Origin: Gnetum montanum
Taxonomy: Eukaryota; Streptophyta; Gnetopsida; Gnetales; Gnetaceae
NCBI GenBank assembly: GCA_015680685.1
Contig: MNCI01004926.1
Coordinates: 780,282 to 844,281 of the forward strand
Direction: 5' to 3'
Length of the DNA: 64,000 nt
The position numbers and the translations under genes are program-made. Of this stretch, positions 10,687 to 22,633 are shown piece by piece. The notes under the pieces are model-generated. The model made no database searches. It had not been told where the DNA came from and saw only the letters and a program-made list of their open reading frames with translations. Within the stretch, counting starts at the first letter, position 1. Each line of letters opens with the position of its first letter.

Positions 10687-12275
10687 TTATTCATTGGTTT
10701 TCAAAGAATTTGTACCTTTCAAGATACACTTATTATACTCTTGACAAGACCAAGTAGTCACGGTATTTTGCTCTATATGAGGATAATAATAACCTTGTTC
10801 ATGTTCACATTTTTTATAGTAAAAAGATAAGGTATTTTTAATTTGAATGGGATTATCAAACCTAATCTTGTTTCTTCCTTTAGATGACACTGAACTTATA
10901 CAAGCATTCTCTTGAGAGGTTTTCTCTATATTTTTACTTTTGTGCTTATTTTGAGACTTTTGCTCATTTTTGCTAATCCTTTCCTCTACTGTATCCCTAC
11001 ACTTTAGCTCATCCAAATGTGTTAGTATTTGAACCTTAGCTTTTATGTATAAGAGTTCTATTTTTAACTTTAAGCATAAATTATAAAGCTTAGATATTTT
11101 TCTATGCATATTTTCCTTGCCTCTTTAAGTAGATAATATAGAATAATGATCTCCTTACATAATTTACTATACCTTTCATCATTTTTACCTTTAGATTCAT
11201 CAAAGACTTTTGTAGAATTTTTATTTGTGAGGGTCATGCATATGATATGTGAGTTGTTTGTAACTTCATCTACCTCCTCCTCACTTTGTTTTCCATCATC
11301 TAGCTAGAGTAGAAGCTTGTTTTCTTATAGTTAACTTCATTTTTGTCTCTGCATTACAACCTGCTAGTACTAGGACATTCGGAGGTCACATGGATTCTTC
11401 CACCACACACCCAAAATTCTATAGAAAATGCATCAAAATTTGAATTTGTAAAATTCTTACCTTTGGTACTATATTGATTGGGACCTCATTGATTGAAGCT
11501 TTTTCCCTTTCTAGTGAGAAGTCTTTAAACTCTTCTTGATATGAGGGCTAGTTCATCTTCACTATTTGATTCTTGTTCAACCAACTCCTTGTCTGTTTGA
11601 TGTAGATTTGGGGGCAATGAGATTTTCTTTTATAGCTCTTTCACTTATGAGATTCATATCATAAAAAATAAGAGTGCTTTGAAGCTCTTCAAATTCTAGC
11701 ATTGTAAAGTCTCTGATTTCTTCCATGGTGATGACTTCCAGTTTGAACTTGGGTTGCAAAGTTCTAATCATTTTTATGAGTGCATCATTTTTTGGCAAGT
11801 CCTTTCCCATCCATCTAATTGCTATAACAAGATTGTTTACCCTAGAGAAGTAGTTCTTAATCTTTTTGCCTTTTTTTATTTTAAGCTTGTCATATTCACT
11901 TTGAAATACTAAAAGTTTTAATTGCTTGACAATAGACGTACCCTCATAAGTTACCTCTAAACTTTTCCATATTTTCTTTGCAATTTTACATCTAACTATT
12001 CTATTAAAATTTAATTTATTTAATGCACAATATAGACAATTTTTAGCTTTTGAGTTAAACATAACCTTATCTTTTTCTTTGAAAATCCATTTGCTTTGTG
12101 GCTTTAGTGCTTTCATGGTGTTGTCTATGGATGGTGTGTAGCCTTCAAGAATTGAATCCCATAATTCAAATTACATGGATTTAAAAAATATTTGCATCCT
12201 TACCTTCTAATATGCAAAGTTAAACTCAGTGAACATTATTGGCTTTGTGTAAGACATCCCCTTCATTGTTAATTG
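10687..12275 (-). pseudogene. Ty1/copia gag
   Basis: Retrotransposon capsid gene of the copia type. From the N-terminus: a segment near 12220-12268 with NFAY, stop, KVRM and FELWDSILEGY; a gag core (11577-12116) with AKKIWKSLEVTYEGTS, YDKLKIKKGKKIKNYFSRV and MIRTLQPKF; a zinc knuckle near 11400-11450 in which the first Cys is Trp (WVCGGRIHVTSEC); then a Lys-rich coiled-coil region (10687-11109). Frameshifts separate the pieces. The start lies within ten bases of the chromovirus LTR at 12276, so G2 appears to have inserted near the copia gag start. Confidence 0.82.
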
Positions 12276-12778
12276 TGACATCCCATTCTCGGATGTCGTA
12301 AAAATATGAACGTCTAATTTATTATATTCATCATGGATAACATATCAGAAATATTATAAACACTTAAATTATGAATTAATTTCCAAACAAATAATTGACA
12401 CTAAGGAATTAAGCAAGGAAAAAATGGAAAAAATATATTAATGGAAGAGAGTACTGTAACGCCCTTTTGGGTTATCTTCCTATGCCACTTAAGCCTTAGA
12501 GGCAATCCAACATTGCCACTGTGGTTAGGCTATTTTTCCAATGGGGTGATCAATCCCTTTTTGTCCTACTTCACATGGCTCCCATTACTCACCTCTCCAA
12601 GCTTCACAACTCCATGTAGGCATGACCTCTAACCCTGGTCTTAAATGGCATAGGTCAAACCCTTTCCCAAGGGATACATGAATAGTCATAACTCTTCATA
12701 ACGAGGTGCCCCTTAATTAGAAGGTTAATGACATTGTTTACAATTGTTTCCACCCTTAACAAGGGATGGGACATTACA
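12276..12778 (-). mobile_element. Chromovirus G2 3' LTR
   Basis: 503 bases, minus orientation, with termini TGTAATGTCCC and CGGATGTCA on the minus strand. It is the inverted counterpart of 9427-9935. The polypurine tract AGGAGGGTACAT (12779-12790) abuts its right side, identifying it as the 3' LTR. The matching 5' LTR is not seen. Confidence 0.85.
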
Positions 12779-12957
12779 ATGTACCCTCCTTAAGTATTTA
12801 GCTCATCCTTGAGTTCTTCCTTGATATCTAGTTGCTCAACGGTTGCTTCATTGTTATGCTCCTTAGCTTCAGTTCCCTTATTTTCCTCATTATCATCTAT
12901 AAAAATAAAAGATCAAAATTTATAAAAATAATTTATTACATCCATAATAAATTCAAC

Positions 12958-13112
12958 CTTTCATTCAATATTTGGATGATAACAAAGTTAAGGATAATTA
13001 TTTAAAATAAACTTCCTATTTTCCCAAGTCTGTTGATTACAATTTGACCATTAAACAAGTACTTCGCTAATATTTTTATTTCATAATTTCTTGGTTTGTT
13101 GGTTTTTAATAG
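12958..13112 (-). pseudogene. Chromodomain (G2)
   Basis: Minus-strand frame with TKKL, stop, NKNISEVLV, stop, WSNCNQQTWENRKFIL and NNYP, matching the chromodomain of copy G1 at 9112-9244. The in-frame stop before the conserved Trp is shared with G1, which suggests the change predates both insertions or hits a mutable CAA/CGA codon twice. Confidence 0.68.
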
Positions 13113-13690
13113 CAGTGAGTTTCCATGTAATCAAAATATTTCTCATATGAATTTTTGTGCTATTTCTTCTATTGTGTTTGTATATTTCAAAGTTATAAAA
13201 TGTGCCATCTTTGATAGACGATCAAATACTATAAAAATTGAGTCATTTCCTTTTTTGGTTATTGGCAATTTCACAATGAAGTCCATAGTGATGTCTTCCT
13301 ATTTCTAGGTTGGAACTTCCAAGGGTTGTAATAATCCACTGGGTTTCCTCTATTTGGCTTTTATTTTTTGACATGTTGGGAAATTTTTAATGTATGCAGA
13401 CACATTATTCTTCATTCCAGGCCAAAAATAAGATTTGGAAATTATCATATAGGTCTTAATATAACCTAGGTGTCCTGAATATGGTACTTCATGTGCTTTA
13501 CATAATAATTTTAGTCTCCAATTCCCTTCTGGTATGCATACTCTTTGTCCTTTCATTAATAAACCATTAAAAGTGAGTTGGTATTGAGGCTCATTAGAAA
13601 TATTTGTTAAAATATTTTTAAAGTAAGGGTCTTCTTTTATTTGTTTCTTAATTTTTTCTTCCATAGGGGTCATTACTACACCTATCATTA
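13113..13690 (-). pseudogene. Chromovirus G2 integrase, core truncated
   Basis: The zinc-binding domain reads HEVPYSGHLGYIKTYM, YFWPGMKNNV and NFPTCQKIKAK; the first Cys of the C-x2-C pair is Phe. The core begins with TMDFIVKLPITKKGND and continues to KFI, stop, EIF near 13120, where it jumps to the chromodomain segment. About 800 bases of core present in G1 are absent, removing the second Asp and the Glu of the catalytic triad. Confidence 0.8.
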
Positions 13691-14305
13691 AATTCTACAT
13701 TCGACTAAGGGAATCAGCTACCACATTTCTCTTGCTAAGAATATATTTAAGTTCAAAATCATATTCTACTAATAATTCTATCCATCACCTTTGACGAATA
13801 TTCAAAATAGGTTGTCTTTGCAAATACTCTAAACTTTTGTGATCTGTTTTTAGTATAAGCTTCTGTCCACAAAGATAATGTCTCCAAACTTTTAGAGCAT
13901 GAACAATTACTAGTAATTCTAAATCGTGGGTTGAGTAATTTACCTTAGCTCCTTCTAATTTATGAGATTCTTAACATACCACTTTATCTTCTTGTGAAAG
14001 AACTGCACTAATTCCTATTTCATAGGCATCTATGAATACTTCAAATTATAGATCTTCATCCACAATTCTCAAAATAGGTGCTATTGTAAGTAGCATCTTT
14101 AATTTGAGAAAAGATTCCCTACATTTTTCATCAAAGTTGAACTCATGTTTCTCCTGCAAAAGGTCAATTAATGGGGCTACCAAGGTAGAATAATTTTTAA
14201 TGAAATGTTGATAAAAACTGGCTAACCCTAAAAAACTTCGAACTGCTATAACATCCTTTAATTTAGGCCAATCCTAGATCACACTAATTTTTTTTGGATC
14301 CACTT
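13691..14305 (-). pseudogene. Chromovirus G2 RNase H
   Basis: Minus-strand counterpart of the G1 RNase H. Recognisable are the region of the first Asp (with a stop just upstream), the YDLELLVIVHALKVWRHY-type helix near 13890-13950, the LILKTDHKSLEYLQ segment near 13820-13860 and the ILSKRNVVADSLS end near 13700-13740. Frame changes and stops make it inactive. Confidence 0.75.
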
Positions 14306-14960
14306 ACAATCATTTCTTGCAATATATATGTCCTAAGTATGAAACTTCTTCCTTAAAGAGTTTACATTTAATCAATTTAGCTTTTAATTGATGTTCTTTA
14401 AGAATTTCCATTGTAGTTTTCAAATGTTCAATATGCACTTTTCTTGATTTAGAATAAACAAGTATATCATCCATAAATACTATAAAAAATTTATCAAGAT
14501 ATTCATGAAAAATATTATTCATTAATGCCATAAATGTTGCAGGTGCATTAGTTAATCCAAATAGCATCACAACAAATTCGTATAATTCATATTTGGTTAT
14601 AAATCCAGTTTTCTCAATATCTTTCTCCTTAATCCTTATTTGGTGATAACCTAATTTTAAATTAATCTTTGAGAAATAACATGCATCCATAAGTTGATCA
14701 AATAAATCATCAATTCTAGGTAAAGGATAACTATTTTTAATTGTCACTTTATTCAATGCTTTGTAAGTGATGCATAATCTTAGAGTACCATCTTTCTTTT
14801 TGATGAATAAAATTGGTGCACCCCAAGGTGATATGCTAGGTCTAATTTTCTCTTCTTCCAATAATTGGTCTAATTGTACTTTTAATTCTCTTAATTCCAA
14901 AGTAGAAAATCTATAAGGAGCTTTTGAGATAGGTTGTGTACCAGGAAAAAAATATCAATG
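14306..14960 (-). pseudogene. Chromovirus G2 reverse transcriptase
   Basis: The longest open stretch of this copy (196 codons, 14310-14900). Motifs in order: [61 protein letters not shown] and SYLGHI. Motif C (FMDD) is intact, but the catalytic Asp of motif A is Asn (INLK instead of IDLK), so the polymerase would be dead. Ty3/gypsy chromovirus type. Confidence 0.88.
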
Positions 14961-15560
14961 GCATGTTCAATAGTTCTTTTTAGAGGTAGTTCTCTAGTTT
15001 CACCAAATACTGAATCTTTATATTCTTTAAGTTCATTTGGGATCTCAACACTCAAAAATTTATAAGGTTGGATTACTTTAACAACCAAGATTGTAGCATC
15101 TTTTTTGACTAATCTTTTAGCTTGCTTAATAGTTATCATATGAATTTTCTTTGTTGTTCCTACCTCCCTTAGAATCTTGACTCCATTAGTGGTTGAGACT
15201 TTTAAAATATGAGTTCCAAAGTGGGCACTAACATAAAATTTTTATAGGAAAGACATCCTTAAAATTGCATCAACATCACCTAGTTCAAAATCAAAAAAAT
15301 TCATCAACAAAGGACATATCTTGCAAGGTTAAGTTTATTTTTCCATACCAGGTTGTTTGCTCGCAGTTGTTCCATCTGCCAGTTCTATCTTATTAATTTT
15401 CTTGGAAGGGAGACTTAATTTCAATAATTAATTAACTTTGGAGAAATAAAGTTATTGTTGGCACCACTATCAATCAAAAATTTAATTTGTTTACCTTCAA
15501 TTGAACCTTCAAAAATCAGTAAAGCAAATTGAAATTTTCACAAACCTCATTTAGTTGATG
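14961..15560 (-). pseudogene. Chromovirus G2 protease and linker
   Basis: The protease active-site region near 15440-15480 has a D-S-G-A-N-N order in a decayed frame (LIDSGANNNF). The linker (14891-15139) has KRLVKKDATILVVKVIQ and [10 protein letters not shown], collinear with G1 6360-6560. The element order gag, protease, RT, RNase H, integrase, chromodomain is therefore complete on the minus strand apart from deletions. Confidence 0.7.
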
Positions 15561-15639
15561 CAGATATCTTCTTGATGGCTATTGTAGCAGCTAGAATTTT
15601 TCCTTCATTCATGTTTGGGTTTGGTTTCCAATTTCTAAT

Positions 15640-16760
15640 TTGGTTGGTCCTTCGTATTTTTGTTTGAAATTTTAGTCAATCTCATTTAAGATGATCCTCA
15701 CTACAAAGGAAACATCTAGATCTTGATTGAGCTTTTTTTGTTGGTTTCTCTTCTACCATTGCTTGTGGAAAAGGGGTTTGTCGAAAAGTTACTTGTCCAA
15801 GGGTCACTCGTATTTGATTTGATCCTCATAATATTTAGCAATTATATATGCTTCATTAATAGTTTGGGGATTATGGTCTTGTCTTTGAGGATGTAATTGA
15901 GCATGTAATCCTCCAATGAATTTTGAAGCTAATTCTGCCTCATCCTGGTGATTTATATACCAAGAAAGATCACAAAATTCTTTGTAGTAATCATCTATGG
16001 ATTGTTTTCCCAACCTTAAGGAATCAAATCTCATTTTACACTCTTTGAGAAAATAATTAGGAACAAATTTTTGTTCAAAATCTCGACAAAAATTAAGCCA
16101 ATTTATAATCAAACCTTGAGATCTCAACCCATTCCACCATGTTGCTACAAGTCCTCTTAAATATAAGGAGATAACTTCTAGACGTTCATGGCTTGACAAA
16201 TTCAACATATCAAAGTAATTTTTCATTTTATCAAGCCAATCCTTTGCCTTAGCACTAGACCTAGGGGCTCCATCATAATGATCTAATTTTACTTTCTTAG
16301 CATGAACTTGTGTCAATAATTATCTAGATGGATTAAGCCAGTTCCCATATCCTTCACCCTCGAATTTAGTTCTACGGTCTACAAGGTGGATTTTAGTATC
16401 CTATCTATTAATAGGTGGAGGTTGTGTTTGTTGTGGATTCCTAGTGTGAGGTTGATCTTGATGTTGTTCTCTAGGTAGATTGTGGGTAGGATTGGAAGGT
16501 TGAATAAGATTGTTGGTTAATTGCTTGATGGAGTCTACAAATGAATCCATCTTTCCTTATACTTTGAATCATTTATCCTATGAATTTTGGGACAATTTCT
16601 TAAGTTCTTTAGACATATTTTACATCTCTATCCTGAACCCTTGGTTTGAGAGTCGAAGTTCTTCTTGAACATCCCTGATCTCATTAATTTATTCTTCAAG
16701 GGCATTCATTCGATCATTGACTCAAGCTTTCATTTCTCTTCAATTTATTCTTTGGGTTTT
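15640..16760 (-). pseudogene. Chromovirus G2 gag
   Basis: Capsid gene. An N-terminal coiled-coil region (16560-16740) precedes a Pro/Gln-rich stretch, then the capsid domain in a 170-codon open run (15804-16316) with KLDHYDGAP, LRGLVATWWNGLRSQG, FEQKFVPNYFLKEC and DDYYKEFCDLSWY. A zinc knuckle lies near 15695-15730. It matches G1 4769-5850 throughout. Upstream is the shared leader with the 5S-like segment. Confidence 0.85.
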
Positions 16761-17083
16761 GGACATCAATAAGTTGAAGAAATCATGTATGTTTGAGAAT
16801 CATTAGCCTCTATGGCCCTTTTATGAGATTCAAAATTGTTTAGTCAATTGTGGAAGAAGTTGAAACTGTTATGGATTTCTTACCAAGTACTGAATCCTAA
16901 TTATTTTTGGGACCTTAATCAAGGAATTAAAAGTTAATTTTCTATAATCCAAAAGCTAAATCTAACCATTATATTGAGTTTAAAAGGTTCAAATTAGTTG
17001 GAATTGATTTTTGTTTGGTTAAAAATAAACTTTAGATTCAAAAGTTATAGCCATTTTAAGTTTTCTTAATTTTTACGTTTTTT

Positions 17084-17139
17084 GAGACTTCTCGAGAGAT
17101 TACCCATCCTAGTTCTACTCTAGAACGTGCACATTTAAT
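17084..17139 (-). other. 5S rRNA-like segment in chromovirus leader (G2)
   Basis: On the minus strand: TTAAATGTGCACG, GAGTAGAACTAGGATGGG, TAATCTCTCGAGAAGTC. It matches the 3' half of plant 5S rRNA and the segment at 4363-4417, about the same distance upstream of gag. Here the C-box-like word keeps CTAGGATGGGT, whereas in G1 it has CTGGGATGGGT, so the two copies have decayed separately from a better match. Confidence 0.72.
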
Positions 17140-17330
17140 GAAAAATTTTTTATTTATGTTACTACCATAATACCAATTTATATTTTTGTAAATAATTGAG
17201 TGCATATTTTATCTTAAACTAATACTAATGGTGCAAAATTTTCTGTTTTGAAAAATTTCCATCAGGAGAATTTCAAAATTTCCTTCAATTGTAAAAGAAA
17301 AATCAATTTTTCTATTAATTGATGGATGAA

Positions 17331-17960
17331 CTATTCAAGGTCTATGTGGTGGCTAGAAGGCGATGATGGGTGGTGTAGGTGGCAGTGATGGATGACATGG
17401 GAGGCAGTGATGGGCAGTGCGGATTGCAGTGATGGGTGGTGCATTTGGTAGGTAGATAGAGAAAAATACGATGAGGTTTTAATGGTAGGAAAGGGTTTGT
17501 GTAGGCATGGATGGTGTGGGATTGACCAAAGGGTTTCATCATGATGGTAGGCAATAGAGCAAGATGTGGTGTGCGACGAGTAAGGCACGGTGCAGTGCAG
17601 GTAGACACAGTGCTGTGGTGTGGCAGATGAGGCATTGCACATCATGGTGTAGCGAGTGCAGTAGTAGCGAAAGGCAATAATGGAAGGCAGTGGTAGCGTG
17701 GGTGGNNNNNNNNNNNNNNNNNNNNNNNNNNNNNNNNNNNNNNNNNNNNNNNNNNNNNNNNNNNNNNNNNNNNNNNNNNNNNNNNNNNNNNNNNNNNNNN
17801 NNNNAACGACAATTAGTGAAAATAGTGGTGGCGTGGGTCAAGTTTTTTTTTAGCCATAGCCCCTTCCACGCTTGGTCATGGCCTGACTGCAGTTGGCTAT
17901 GGCTTTGCTGCAACTTGGCTGTAGCCTTACCATGGTTGGCCATAGGCTAAAATTTTATTT
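17331..17960. repeat. GC-richer low-complexity region around gap
   Basis: Repeated words such as GATGGGTGGTG, GGCAGTGATGG and GTGGTGGC give long open frames on both strands, rich in His, Ser, Cys and Thr, but these look like low-complexity artefacts. After the gap a GTTGGCTATGGC/ GGCTGTAGCC repeat continues to 17945. No gene is called. Confidence 0.6.
17706..17804. other. Assembly gap (99 N)
   Basis: A run of 99 unknown bases inside low-complexity sequence. The true length may differ. Confidence 0.99.
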
Positions 17961-18109
17961 ATTTATTTTATTTTTTAATTAAATTTATTATTGGTAATCG
18001 AGGCTCAGGTTCAAACTTGAGACCTCCAATTTGATTTTATTTTTTATTATTTCTTTGTTTGTTAATTATGTTTTTATTGTATGTATTTGATAGTGCAATT
18101 TGGGTTGTA

Positions 18110-18480
18110 GAATAAACCAATGTAGAGTGCTAAAGCTGCACAACTTGAAGAAATTCAAGGTACTTCAACCTTTGGTATCAAAATTGAGGTTACTATTGGG
18201 TATACTTTCATAGCATCTATCTACATTACCATTTAAATAGGTGATTACAAAGCTCCTTATGTTATTGATGATAGTGCTGGTTTAAATGTCATCTCTCAAG
18301 AGGTACTTATCTAATTAGGTCTAAAAGATGAGGTAAATCTTTCAAACAGGTCCTTCTCTCATATTTCTTTTAATGGAGTCCAAATTAATGTATGTGATAC
18401 ATTTCAAGTTGTTTTTTAGCAAACAGTTTTATAAAATTTGATGCAACATTTATGGTAATGAATAACTTCCTATAGAGTAA
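18110..18480 (+). pseudogene. Retroelement aspartic protease fragment
   Basis: One frame reads YVIDDSAGLNVISQEVLI, stop, LGLKDEV and then FSHISFNGVQINVCDTFQVVF. The pattern (V/L)IDDGA/SxNVIS followed by a helix and a beta-rich region is that of a retropepsin-like protease of gypsy or related elements, with the active-site Gly replaced. Family assignment is uncertain because no neighbouring domain is seen. Confidence 0.55.
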
Positions 18481-18884
18481 TGTGATAGGGAGGAGATCTT
18501 AGTTAAGCCATTGTTGTTGAGAATTCTAAAATGCAAGCCATTAGACATCTTGAATAAGCCCCTATATCTGATGTACAACACATATTCCTTATTTATCTGA
18601 TAACTTTAATCACAAGTAAACCTAAACCCATTATTTAAAAAACTTATAAATATACAACTATCTTAGTTATATATTTATAATATATATCTATAAATTGACC
18701 AAGAGAATCTTATTAGTTTACAAGTAAAAATTTCTTTGAGTAAAAAATTTCACAACTTTTGAACGAAGAACAAGATTTAAAAACCCAAATTTTCATGCCT
18801 TCTAGATGAAGAACAAGAGTTTTGTACCTTATTTTTCCTAAGGATGGGTTTTCTAAAAAAAATTTCATCAATTAATGTATGCTC

Positions 18885-19330
18885 TCACCCTCGACTGAAT
18901 TTGTTGTTTTTGATATACATTGTAGTAGGGGCAAGCACCAATAAACTATTCTTTCCCGATGAGCAAGTATAACTAAATTCTTTACGAATCATATCAATGA
19001 GATATGATTTTCTTGTGCCTGCTATACCTTGAATAATCATCAATACATGAGAAACTTCATCCATTTCAAATTGTTGCATATATAGATGGCCAGTGATAAT
19101 CTTGTAGCATTTTTTCTGTTGAACTCCTAGAGAAGATATGTCCACCTGATTATCATTATTTCTTGAATGTGTTATTATCCCATGTGATCTATGACCATGA
19201 ACAAAAGATGTAGCAATCTTTGCAACATCCTCTCCAGGATAGCTAGCTGACCATTCGTTCTTTCTATCTCAATCTCTTAATCGAAGCATTTTGAGTTCAC
19301 TTCATTGAAAATGAGCTGATGTAAGTAGAT
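18885..19330 (-). pseudogene. Helitron-type (PIF1-like) helicase fragment
   Basis: The clear part (18885-19145) reads SLGVQQKKCYKIITGHL, then VLMIIQGIAGTRKSYLI and a LLVLAPTT segment. GIAGTRKS is a Walker A loop (G-x-A-G-T-G-K-S) with Gly replaced by Arg, typical of the PIF1-family helicase at the end of plant Helitron Rep/Hel proteins; the APTG-like motif follows at the usual distance. Upstream sequence to 19330 continues the same protein in a decayed frame. Helitron termini were not found. Confidence 0.75.
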
Positions 19331-19489
19331 GTTGATTTAGTACTTCAAAATCATATTCAATATTATACTATAGAAAGCACTATATTCCCTTTTTCTTTTC
19401 TGATTTGGTTTTCAGGTTCATCTTTTTTTTGATTTGCATCGCCATAGTTGCTGAGTTGCATTGCTGTTAAAGGTCATCTGATTGCATAG

Positions 19490-19805
19490 CAGTTGCACTG
19501 CTGCCATTTTTACATTTCAATTACTAACCATACTGAAAATCAAACAAATTAATGAAGTTTCCATTGTATGTATTTTTTATTTTTTATTTCCATATTTCCA
19601 ACTGCATAGCAGTTGCACTATTACCATTTTTACATTTTAATTGTCAACCAAACTAAAGATCAAACAAATGAGTGAAGCTGATATTGTTATATGTATTTTT
19701 GACTTTTTGTTCCTATATTTCTGATCACATATTGGTGTCATTGCTGCTATTTTTATATTTCAATTGCTAAGTAAACTGAAGATCAAACAAATTGGAGAAG
19801 CTTGA
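19490..19805. repeat. Tandem repeat, unit about 120 bases, nearly three copies
   Basis: Each unit contains TTGCA-CTGC-ACCATTTTTA-ATTTCAATT, then AACTGAAGATCAAACAAAT, and a T-rich tail with GTATTTTT. The CATTTTTACATTT core recurs at about 19505, 19625 and 19748. Copies differ by several changes, so the array is old. Confidence 0.7.
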
Positions 19806-21194
19806 CCTATCTCTCTGTATTATTCAATTTTTATTCGCATGTTGAGCATCATAAAATTCACTAAAAAAAATACTGTGAAATGTCATTCTTGATCCCCCGA
19901 ATTTAGTTTTGAGGCTATGTTGTTTTCCTGATTTTTACAACATAGTCATTGCCTTGTGCCATGGAATGAAAAAATCGAATTGAGAAATGCAAAAATTAAA
20001 AGTCTTTGTTGTTTGCGCCATCATCACCCATGAACAAAGCCTTATCCTCAATAACAACGAGACCTTAGTTTTAACTAGCCGGAACACAAAACAAAAGTCC
20101 AAAATCAAATCAAAAGTAAATCTAATTGATATTGCTCCCATTGTTGCCACCGTGAAACGTGCTATCCTTTGCTACCCCATGTAGCACATACTAACACTTC
20201 CATTCTGTAGGTTACAATTGTTGATGACACCACGACACCTCAGCCGCAGGTGAATCCATGTCTACTTGCTTGAAGAACTTGCAGAGTTGAATGCTATGCT
20301 CTATTGCTTTCAATTTTTAGTGCTCCTACTATGTGTCGCTTAAAATTTTTTGGAATGGAATCGCTACATTTGATATATAGCATTATTGATCAAATAGGGC
20401 CCCCTCAATAGGTCGCATTTCATTTTACTTTTCAAATGTAATTTTCTATATGCAAATGGTATAACATTGTGAAACTTGTAACTTGATTCTACAAAGTTGT
20501 TGGAAGGTGTTTTCAAAGAGTGGTAGGGAGAATGCAAAATCGCAAGCACATTTAAGCTGTTCCTTTTCATTGTTGTTTTCTTAAAGTTCTTTGATATTGA
20601 TGAAATATGTCATATTTCTTTCTATAAAATATTCTATTTTCTATTCTAATTTATTTTGAAAGTCCAACCATATACTCTTACAGTGTGTCGAATCTTAATA
20701 AACATTCATTCTAAACTTCGATGACGCTATTGACCATATAATTTTAGGATATTATTTGTGCTTGAACAATTTTGATTGCCATTCCCGATCAGAAATAATG
20801 GTGCCATGGTTGTACGCAACGTCGACATAGAGAAAGTTCCCAGAAATCACAGATGTTACTGAATGAGGAGGGCCCATTACATTGCATCAGTGGCATAGTC
20901 ACTGCATTGTTGAAGCCAGGACCAATAGTAATCAGAGCACTGATATTAACAAGAGATTTATTATTATTATATATACAAAATTTTAGAAAAAATTCTGACA
21001 TGCGTACCCATTGCCGATTTACTGCGCTTCAGTAGGCGCTCCTGAATCCAATGCAAATTGTTCATCTAATGAGGCGTATTTATGGTTTTCAATGGGACAT
21101 AACCTTTGGAATGAGGATGCAACATCCTTTCTAAACATATTACGCAACCTTTATAAATGTATTTTTGTTTTACAATGGACGTAACCTTTCATAA
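19806..21194. other. No recognised gene
   Basis: Short open frames of 60-71 codons occur on both strands (for example 19935-20184 and 20789-21035), overlapping one another and without motifs. I see no exon-like signature. Confidence 0.45.
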
Positions 21195-21350
21195 CACGTC
21201 AGCGTTAGTCATGGACAAAGTTGACGTTACTAAAATATGATTGTTAATGTCCTATGGGAAAGAAAGTCAACGTTAGTCAGTCAGTGTTATGGACAAAGTT
21301 GACATTACTAAAATATGACTGGTAATGGCCTCTGGGCCAAATTAATACCT
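21195..21350. repeat. Tandem duplication of about 80 bases
   Basis: Two copies of a unit containing TATGGACAAAGTTGAC, TACTAAAATATGA and GTAATG-CCT-TGGG occur side by side (starting about 21203 and 21281). They differ by a few bases. Confidence 0.7.
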
Positions 21351-22633
21351 TTGTTCATAATCTTATTAAACCTCTTATTTCTTTTTTTAAGAAACATCTT
21401 ACTAACTCAGGAAGATCCATGTATTCCCTTACTATATGGATATATTTTATTCTTACAATAATAATTTTATATTTTGCTATGTTTTTCTATAAAATCTTCT
21501 AAATTCTTAGTTTATTACTCATTTTTCTTTTTGTTAGGTGATTTTTATTTATCTCAATTAATTTCATATTAATGATCTTGCATTTCTAAAAAAAATAAAT
21601 ATATTTCGGTCATTCATTTTATTGAGATTCAATATTTTTGTTTAATGTTAAGACTAAAAATTTTATGGGATACAAAAAGTAAAAGAAACAAATATTACAT
21701 GAATAAAAATAGTTTTTCCTTTATTATAGAAAAGAATATGTATAAAAGTTATTTCATAATAAGATATTTTGTATGTTTGTATATGATAGAATAATAAAAT
21801 ATAAATCTTTACAAAGAAATTTTTGATTCTTAGATTTTCTTTGTTGTGTCTTTACTTTACACCTTTCATTCTTTGCCTGGTTGATTTCTTTTTTCCTTAT
21901 CTCCAAAGATATTTATTTCTAAAAATAAAATAACATATATATTAATATCACATCATCAAGTTTTGATTCTTAGCCTAGAATAGAATTAAACTTTGCATTA
22001 CACATTCTTATGGTTATCATTCATCACTTTGAGTTTATTAGCATCTTAAAGTTTGATTTAGACTTGGTAATGCTATGATAGCTAGAGCAATTTCACTCCA
22101 CAATTAAATCACCTTCAATGCACTGAATCTAAATATTATGCAAAGATAAAACTCTTTGCTGGAAAATAAGAAAACTAGCTATTTTTAATAAATTTATTAG
22201 AAGGTTACAACAAGGGTTACAAAATCCACAACCATCCAAAACCTATCACACTCAATTGATATTGTAGAGCATGAGGCTCATATAATGGTTGTTCTTAATG
22301 CAAGATACAACCAATAGAAATCTCTCTCACAACCTAGGATAAAGATGTCAACTCATAAATGAGATACAAGAGAATAAAACACATAGACCAATACACCACA
22401 AGCTAATCTTGGTGTTGCAATCACCAATTACATTCACACAATGTGCTCACCCACTCTCTCTTGCTCAGCTCTTTACTCTCAAGAGCATTTTCTCTCACTT
22501 ATCATCTCATCAACAATGATGAATACATAATATTTATGTCAAATTGGAAGATAAGAATCCTATAAACCTTTTCTCAATTCATCTTGAAGTTTTCTAGGTG
22601 TTTTTTCAATTCTTCTCATCTTCTTCCTATTGT
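21351..22633. other. No recognised gene
   Basis: Very AT-rich DNA to about 22000, then moderately AT-rich DNA up to the Tat-like LTR. No coding signature, LTR or motif was recognised. Confidence 0.45.

Noticed and set aside
17331-17950. Overlapping open frames on both strands rich in His, Ser and Cys
   Set aside because: They come from GC-richer low-complexity repeats around an assembly gap, not from coding sequence.
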